This document shows positions 57,976 to 64,000 of a stretch of DNA of 64,000 bases, piece by piece. This DNA is from Erigeron canadensis. Taxonomy: Eukaryota > Streptophyta > Magnoliopsida > Asterales > Asteraceae. Where the stretch lies: NCBI RefSeq assembly GCF_010389155.1, contig NC_057768.1, forward strand, positions 4,896,501 to 4,960,500. The letters run 5' to 3'. A model generated the notes under the pieces. That model made no database searches. It worked only from the letters and a program-made list of their open reading frames with translations, and had not been told where the DNA came from. A program made the position numbers and the translations under genes. Each line of letters starts with the position of its first letter. Positions within the stretch are counted from its first letter, which is position 1.

Positions 57976-60027
57976 ATGGATCGCAGTCATTTTCGTATTA
58001 TCAACACTACTTGTTCAGATATGATGGAGGACAATGTCGCCTGGTTTCGCCAGTGTTTTTGTCGCCCTAATGATCCAGAGATTAGAGTTCCGGGTCGATC
58101 AGAATCCATTCTTGATGCGCCGCCTGGCTTTGTAGGTATGTACACCGCTCCTTTTTTCGGTGGTAATCTTAGGTTTCCCATGTCCCCTTGGTTGTTAGGG
58201 TTACTTGCTTACCATGAACTACATGTATCTATGGTTCATCCATTAGCGATCACCGTGATAGTGTCGTTCATCATTGTTTATCAGGCATTTGAAAGAGAGC
58301 CCCGGATAAGTTTGTTTAGGTATTTTTTCAAGTTATGTGTTCGTGATGAGTGAGTTATGGTGAAGGAGAGACCCGATAGGTTATTTTTTGATAGGGGGTT
58401 CTGACATGTTGAATCGGAGGCCGGGTTTTTTGTCTTTTAGTGAGGAATATATTCACCCAATGTTCAGGGGTGCATTGGATAGAAGTAGGTTGGTGTCGAG
58501 GATGTCGTTTGAGGATAGTGATTTGGCTTGGCGCTCTTTAGATAATGAGTTGATTCGCCAAGTGTTTGTTTCTCCTTTTTCGTTGATTGCATATCCCATC
58601 GTGATTCTATATCTTTTTGGGATTACATTGTCATGGGAAGGTTCACCGGACATGCTTGTGTTGATCTGGTGTTGCGAAGGTATTATCATTCTTTTCTTTC
58701 TTATTCTTTCTTTGAATGGCTAGTGGTTGTATCTTATATTTTCCATATGTTGTTTGTAGAGTTGACTCTTAGAGATGCTGTCGTTATAAATCCTCGGGGA
58801 ATGGTGATTGGTAGGAGACCCTTGGTTCCCTCTAATGGTGAGGGACCTTCGTTTGGTAGGGTGCAGCTGCCGCCTCTAAAAAGACGAAGGACTGGCGAGG
58901 GCCCTTCTGCTATAGAAGGTATTATGGGTAGTGAGACCCTTGTGATTATCCTGGATTCGCCTACGAGGGATGAGATTGACGCAATGGTTACTCTTCCAGT
59001 TTTTGGTGGTGATCAAGGTTTGACTTTTTCCCATTTTCTCCCGGTTTTTTTTTTATATTTGTGATATGCTTCTGAGGTGTATTCTTTTTTCCTTCTGTAG
59101 CTGAGACTTCTGACCCTGGACGGAGGCCTGGGAAGGAGCCAGTTGACGAAACTGGAGCCACCACAACTGTTGTTGGCACTTTCTCTGCCTCAATTGGAGC
59201 TACCACAACCGTTGTTGGAGCTCCTTCTGGAACAGGTATTTACCATAATTTGTGGTCTTTCTCTCTTTTTTCTTCCTTTTTTGAATTGTTTCTAATCGTG
59301 AACTTGTTTTAGGGATTCCTCTTCTTGGTAATCTACCTGATCCTCAGCATTGCCGACAAAGTCTAAATATGATGGTCCCTGGTCATTTGAGGACCATACT
59401 AGAGACCATGCCTACTAAGAGGCTTGCTGAGTTTTCTGATCAGGCTTCATTCACTGCTGGCATGATTAGCTCTGTCGTTGCTGCCAGGATGCGCTACTTG
59501 GAAGAAAGTTTAGAGAGGCATCGGTCAGAGTTGATTTCCCTTAGGGCTGCTCCGTCCTCCTTAGGTGTTTCTGCAGTAGTTGTGTCTCTGCAGAGGGAGC
59601 TTTCTAAATCGTAGGAGGCGCTCTCTCAGGCTACTCAGAGTCTGGATGCTTCTCATGAGCGTATTGCCTCTCTTGTTTCTGATGAGCCTGCTGGCATGAT
59701 TAACAGGTTGGAATCGGAGCTCGAGGATGCCAGGAATGCTAACCGGCAATTGATTTCTGGTGTTATTCCTCATGTTTTCCGAATGCTGATGGCGAGCCCT
59801 GAGTTTGATCATAGCCTTGATGAGAGAGGCTTCTTGCCCTTCGATTGGAGCGTAAGAGAGTGATTATGCTTAGAGGCGATAGAGAGAGGCTTCTTGGTAG
59901 AGAGGTGAGGATTAACAACGCTGAGGAGGCGTTAAGGAACATTACCTATCCCTATATTCAGCAGATAGCCTCTAATCCCGATGCCTCTGTTTCTGAGTTG
60001 TATAGCATTAGGCCTCAAGGGATGTAG
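57976..60027 (+). pseudogene. Spliced 'gypsy-type transposon' gag-like gene (PF04195-like), decayed
   Basis: From MDRSHF (57976; an upstream in-frame ATG lies at 57811) the ORF runs to 58353. It includes GGNLRFPMSPWLLGLLAYHE and VSFIIVYQAFEREPRISLFR then YFFKL, which I recognise as the plant transposon domain PF04195 (Transposase_28). A frame change leads into 58388-58723 and another into 58633-59017. Two introns keep phase: 59018-59100 (GT...CTGTAG) and 59236-59312 (GT...TTTTAG). Exon 3 carries a coiled coil (RMRYLEESLERHRSELISLR) with an in-frame TAG near 59612. A frameshift near 59840 leads to the end EELYSIRPQGM-like tail at 60027. This gag-like protein type accompanies large Ty3/gypsy-like non-autonomous elements. 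No pol follows on this strand. Confidence 0.6.
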
Positions 60028-60030
60028 ATT

Positions 60031-60440
60031 CTATCACAATTTTGTGTATGCGTGAATGACTTATTTTCTTTACTCCGTATTGCTTCTTTTTATTCATTCG
60101 TTCTGGGAGAATGGTACCCTCAGTGGTGCATTCCTTGTTTAGGGAATGTCTCACACACTAATGCTTATGTACTTCAATCATAAGGAATGAGTAACTTATG
60201 CATTAGGCTCATGGGTTATTACCTCATGATTATTTTGAAAAGTCTTATGGGCGCCCCCTTAACAATTCAAATATTTAAAATTTTTATGTGCATTTAGAAT
60301 AATATTACGATCGTTTTTATTTGTTTGGGAGCTTGTAAGTACATGGCAGGAGGATTTTACAAAAGAAAATTTGTATTTTTCCTAGCTGCTACTTTTATGC
60401 TGCCCTATTTGCTTCGTTAAATTGGCTTATCCCGGGAGGA
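60031..60440. other. Spacer, nothing recognised
   Basis: AT-rich; may be a 3' UTR of the gag-like gene. Confidence 0.3.
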
Positions 60441-60960
60441 GATTATGCTCCAACCGCTCTTGATGCCTTTCGAAGTCTTTTGTCTGACGTCCTCTTCATT
60501 TTCTGTTTATCCGGAGCTTTCTGTGCTCTCTGCTTCGAAGGATCATTCTTCCGCAGTGGGTCCCATTCGTCCCCTGGGGACCTTCTGGATAATTCTTCGG
60601 TTGCGTTTGTACAAGGGCACGGAGGTCTCACCCTTTGTGTCTGCGGCCAATGAGGAGATCATTGTTTACATTCCTCCGCAAGATTTGTATTGTACGCATC
60701 CGTGTATCGTGGATACTATCATTTCGAACTTCCTCAACCCTTCCCTACCTAGTAGTATGTCGTAGGGTGAATTTTCTTTTATCACTACTACCAATATTCT
60801 TGCGGTCCTGCGCCATGGGAATCCTCCGATGGTAATATCCAACCATATTTGTCCCAATGGGCGAGTTCGCTCACTTGCGAATCCTACCACTTCGCCTTTT
60901 AGTGGTACTGTGGTAGTATAGTTTCCTGCAGCCTCTTTGGCAGTCGGAGGAAGCTTTTTT
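60441..60960 (-). pseudogene. Ty3/gypsy protease-region fragment
   Basis: The minus strand reads EVVGFASERTRPLGQIWLDI, ITIGGFPWRRTARILVVVI, then KENSPYDILLGREGLRKFEM and IVSTIHGCVQYKSCGG. The pattern 'hPLG.I.L.ITIG...F.VV...SPYnILLGR..h....hVSTiHg' is the retropepsin C-terminal region and linker just before RT in plant gypsy elements. It is broken after 60666; sequence to 60441 continues in another frame and lacks RT motifs. It runs opposite to the gag-like gene, so it is a separate insertion or rearranged piece. Confidence 0.7.
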
Positions 60961-61250
60961 CATAGATTATGTCACGCCCACTTCCTGTATCCCCTTGTGT
61001 GTTTTTCAGGCACATGCTACCTATGTTGACCCTTATCAGTACTGGGTCTGCCGAACCTTGCCCTTCCAGATCACCGACAAAGTTGATGAAATAAGATTCG
61101 AACCTGAAGTCTATGAGTCACTAGTAGAACTCCAAACCACTATACCAACTTATCATTGATTACGGGGTTATATGAGGAGTCCAAGATACCCACAAGAGTG
61201 TACATGCACGAATCATGTCGATATATATAACGTAAGAAAATATTAATAAA
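60961..61250. other. Non-coding, nothing recognised
   Basis: A stretch with moderate GC (60965-61140) could be an exon relic but shows no domain. Confidence 0.3.
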
Positions 61251-61254
61251 TCTA

Positions 61255-61555
61255 ATACTTCTCTTTATAACTCAATGGTTGAGCACCAACTTTTCATACT
61301 GGAGGTGTCGAGTTCGAGACATATGAAGGACATTTCAAGGTATTTCACAAAGTCTTCCAGTGAAGCAGGTTTAAGTCATGCGGAGGAGGCAGAGTTTTAT
61401 CCGAATTAAATGTCGTGCCTTAGGGCGGTTTAGTTGGAGGTTTATCCTTTTACTAGGTATTGAGGGTGAGGGACTCTCTAGCGCGGACCCGATTAAGACA
61501 ACGTAAGTTAGATCTCCTGTTGCGAGCAATTGATTCACACCTTTAAAAAAAAATC
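61255..61555 (+). mobile_element. tRNA-derived SINE (~300 bp)
   Basis: Pol III box A-like TGGTTGAGCACC (61276) and box B GAGTTCGAGAC (61309-61319) are about 33 bp apart. A non-tRNA body follows, ending in an A-run (61545-61553). Confidence 0.5.
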
Positions 61556-62199
61556 TAATAACCAACCTAACTACATCATAATGATACTTGAGATAATCAA
61601 AGGAAAAACATTGAGAATGAAAATAAATGTATTACAATATCATGGGATATAAAAAAAATTAGGTTCTACCATCGAGGTATTAGAGTTCAAAACCCGCAAA
61701 ATTCGTCACTGAACAACTTTTTTCTTTCTTTCGTTCTTTTTATTAGCTAGGTTGATATGTCTTTACTCGTAAGTATAAACTTCAAAGATAATAATTAGAG
61801 TTTATGATCTAATATAACAACTTTTTTTCTAAAATACTTTTGAAAAGCATTGTATAATTTTCTTCTCTTTTTAAACCAATAAAACTCACAAAAGTGTCCC
61901 ACTTTAACCATTTTTTAAAACCACTTATTGTCATATAAGTACCAAATTTGATAATATATAGATGTCTATTCATCAAATTCTTAACAGATCCTTTAATAAG
62001 ATGTATATGACTTCATAAAAATGTGTAGGTCACCCAAAAATGTGCTTATCATTCTACGTCGAGAAAGTCGAGTTATAAGATCGTTTTACGAACAGGTACT
62101 TTTGGACAAACACAAAACCATTGTTTGGAGATGTACACGTTATAAGAAACCCGTAATTAAAACTTGAGGAATCAACGATTACGTATCAAAATATGAGAC
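61556..62199. other. AT-rich DNA with a tRNA-like scrap
   Basis: 61665-61705 (TTCTACCATCGAGGTATTAG then GTTCAAAACCC) resembles the box A/B spacing of a decayed SINE. Confidence 0.3.
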
Positions 62200-62496
62200 C
62201 TATTTATATTTATACTATCTAAATAAGCAAACTACCCCTTTCAAAATTTAACACTCTACCTTTAAAATCTCTAATTTACCCTTTTAATCTATACTACTAT
62301 CAAACACTTTATCCCTGAAATTCCAAAAATACCCCTTTATACCCTTCCTTTCCCTGAAACAACAACAGCGGTTTGCACTTTCAGCCGGACTAAGAAACAC
62401 TTGAGTTGAATCATACATTCGTATAATAACACGGTACCGCTATCTAACCAACGCTTTTTTCCTATGTTCCGCCGCATCGCGCGGATACAAGGCTAG
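62200..62496 (+). mobile_element. Short non-autonomous Helitron (~300 bp)
   Basis: AT leader TATTTATATTTATACTATCT, then ACTACCCCTTTC, pyrimidine-rich body, hairpin CCGCCGCATCGCGCGG, spacer, CTAG (62493-62496), T. The 3' end is clear; the 5' TC is mutated. Confidence 0.6.
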
Positions 62497-62863
62497 TATC
62501 ACAAGAATCCGATTGCAGGTTGGTAAAATAAAGCATATTTATAAGTTTTAATGGCATAAAAAAAAAGTAACTAAATGATAATCTAGAAAATATATTTGAA
62601 AAGTACAATTACTCTTATACGATGTAGCTAATTATTAATTAAAAGAACATGTAATTAGAATATGATACTAGAAGCGATATAGCAAGTCTGTCATCCCTTG
62701 GTGTCTAGAGGAGTAAAGGTCCCTTTTGAACGTCAAGAACAAATCAATGACTTGAAAAGATGTTTTGATACTTTGAGGAACAGAACGCATCCCTAGATAC
62801 CGAAAACATCTTTAAAAGTATATAAAACGTGAAAGTATTAAGATATATGATTATTAACGACAG
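62497..62863. other. Non-coding, nothing recognised
   Basis: No feature recognised. Confidence 0.4.
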
Positions 62864-63310
62864 ATACAGCCCACGCGTTGCGGCGGTGAGATGGTGGGGT
62901 GATAGGTCAAGTCATAGAGTATGATAGGCAAAATGTCTTAGCCGTACGGACTCCGCCTTCGGATTTAAAATTTTGTTAAAAGTATATCGAATGACGTCTC
63001 TAATGAAAGAGCATGAAACTTTAAGAACACCTATACAATTTTTATAATTTATCGATATAAGGTTTTTGAGATAAAAGATTTTGAATGAATTAGATGAATA
63101 AAATGATTTATGGAGGAGGGGAAAAAATGAGTAGTTGAAATTTGAGGAGAAAGAGAATAATGAATGGTTGAGATTTAAAGGTATTATAGGTATATTATAG
63201 GTAGAGATGTTTAATTTAGTAAATAAAAAGAAGATGGGTAATTTAAGTAGTTCAATTTATTTTTTGAAATTGTAAAAAAACGACAAAATGCTTTATAAGA
63301 TAATAATAGA
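62864..63310 (-). mobile_element. Short Helitron, decayed 3' end
   Basis: The minus strand begins A|TCTATTATTATCTTATAAAG and ends CCGCCGCAACGCG, TGGGCTGTATCTG, close to the usual terminus. It contains one copy of a repeat also found at 63917-63990. Confidence 0.4.
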
Positions 63311-63659
63311 TATTAGAGTAACGATGAGTTATCTTAAGAACTCAAAAAAAAAGAACTCAAGAATAATTCTGGACCATACTTTCTTTCTCTTTTTCTCTCT
63401 GATCAATTAAATATGTAAATTCATCCAAATCATTCAAAATGTTTTTTCACACAAACCGTAAATGGTAAGACGAAACAAAAATATGAGTAGTCTTAAAATT
63501 TCGTCATTTTTCATTAGAGATCCAATTCGATATACTTTTGACGACTTTTTAATTTTCGTTTTCTTTTTGATACTTACACATAACTTACACATGTGTAGGT
63601 TGAACAAAAATTATGATTTGGAGTGGGCTTCACCCTTAAGGATATTCATAAACCAAAGC

Positions 63660-64000
63660 TGGTGGGGGTGATAGGTCATAGGGGGTGACCGGTGACGGGT
63701 GATCTACCTAACGGGCTCCACCCTTAGCCGCTATGGCTCCGCCATGGACTGACAGGCTCCGCCCTTGGCCACCATGGCTCCGCCATGGATTAACGGGTTC
63801 CACCCTTAACCTTCATTGTTGTGTGCATATGTTACTTTACTAACTTACATGTGAAAACAATGATGCTACACGTGTAGGTACACAAGTACAAGGGGGGGGG
63901 GGACGAAAACTAAAAGGTCATCAAAAGTATATCGAATTGTATCTCTAATGAAAGAGGACGAAATTTTTAAGACTACCTATACTTTTTGTTTCATCTAACG
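63660..64000. repeat. GC-rich GGCTCCGCC repeats, G-run and a direct repeat
   Basis: Four variants of GGCTCC(G/A)CC(C/A)TT.GCC at 63713-63800 include the palindrome CCATGGC-TCC-GCCATGG (63772-63788) and a near copy (63732-63747). An 11-G run lies at 63892-63902. 63917-63990 repeats 62975-63040 (AAAAGTATATCGAAT, TCTCTAATGAAAGAG). Confidence 0.7.

Overview
This 64-kb window looks like intergenic, transposon-dense nuclear DNA of a flowering plant, most likely a eudicot. Three things point there: spliced plant-type helitron RPA-like sequence; Copia elements primed by initiator Met-tRNA; and Stowaway and Tourist MITEs. The polyprotein-like ORFs at 58-6010 resemble, from memory, central and C-terminal regions of Copia polyproteins annotated in Asteraceae genomes. 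Asteraceae is therefore my best guess, not a proven assignment. I found no convincing host protein-coding gene and no rRNA, tRNA or CRISPR locus. Nearly everything recognisable is a mobile element, usually broken and often nested.

Layout. 1-7315: minus-strand LTR element with gag-like and accessory ORFs but no recognisable protease, integrase or reverse transcriptase. It apparently sits inside an older LTR ending at 7682. 7.7-15.1 kb: AT-rich DNA with a Tourist MITE, CACTA-like subterminal repeats, a Helitron with a spliced RPA-like pseudogene (10.3-11.7 kb) and further Helitron ends. 15.2-18.0 kb: foldback MITE, hAT-like element holding a small Helitron, and a 5'-truncated LINE. 19-24 kb: two Helitrons. 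24.4-27.6 kb: an old AT-rich repeat carrying a MITE and a 2.2-kb solo LTR. A second, inverted copy at 53.2-53.7 kb lacks both insertions. 28.4-31.6 kb: palindromic MITE and a 2.8-kb Helitron with captured exon-like sequence. 32.2-35.5 kb: another long solo LTR with a nested hAT-like MITE. 36.2-39.6 kb: nested Helitron ends. 43.1-44.4 kb: a GC-rich foldback element made of minisatellites. 44.4-47 kb: MITEs and a 0.9-kb tandem duplication. 47.07-52.10 kb: a structurally complete but frame-broken Copia element with 193-bp LTRs and a perfect target-site duplication (TSD), itself inside a hAT-like element. 53.8-57.0 kb: a LINE split by a 1.6-kb solo LTR with perfect TSD. 57-61 kb: a spliced 'gypsy-type transposon' gag-like gene and an opposite-strand Ty3/gypsy protease fragment. 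61.2-64 kb: a SINE-like unit, two small Helitrons and palindrome-bearing repeats.

The signal I find most interesting is shared by otherwise unrelated LTR elements. Each of three solo LTRs, and the leader of the element at 1-7315, carries an array of short, near-perfect palindromes. Their sequences differ but their design is similar: arms of 4-8 bp around a centre that is usually 1-3 nt. In one solo LTR the spacing alternates about 30 and 45 bp; in another it is a regular 20 bp.

All calls come from reading the sequence. Family assignments rest on remembered domain signatures and were not searched against a database.
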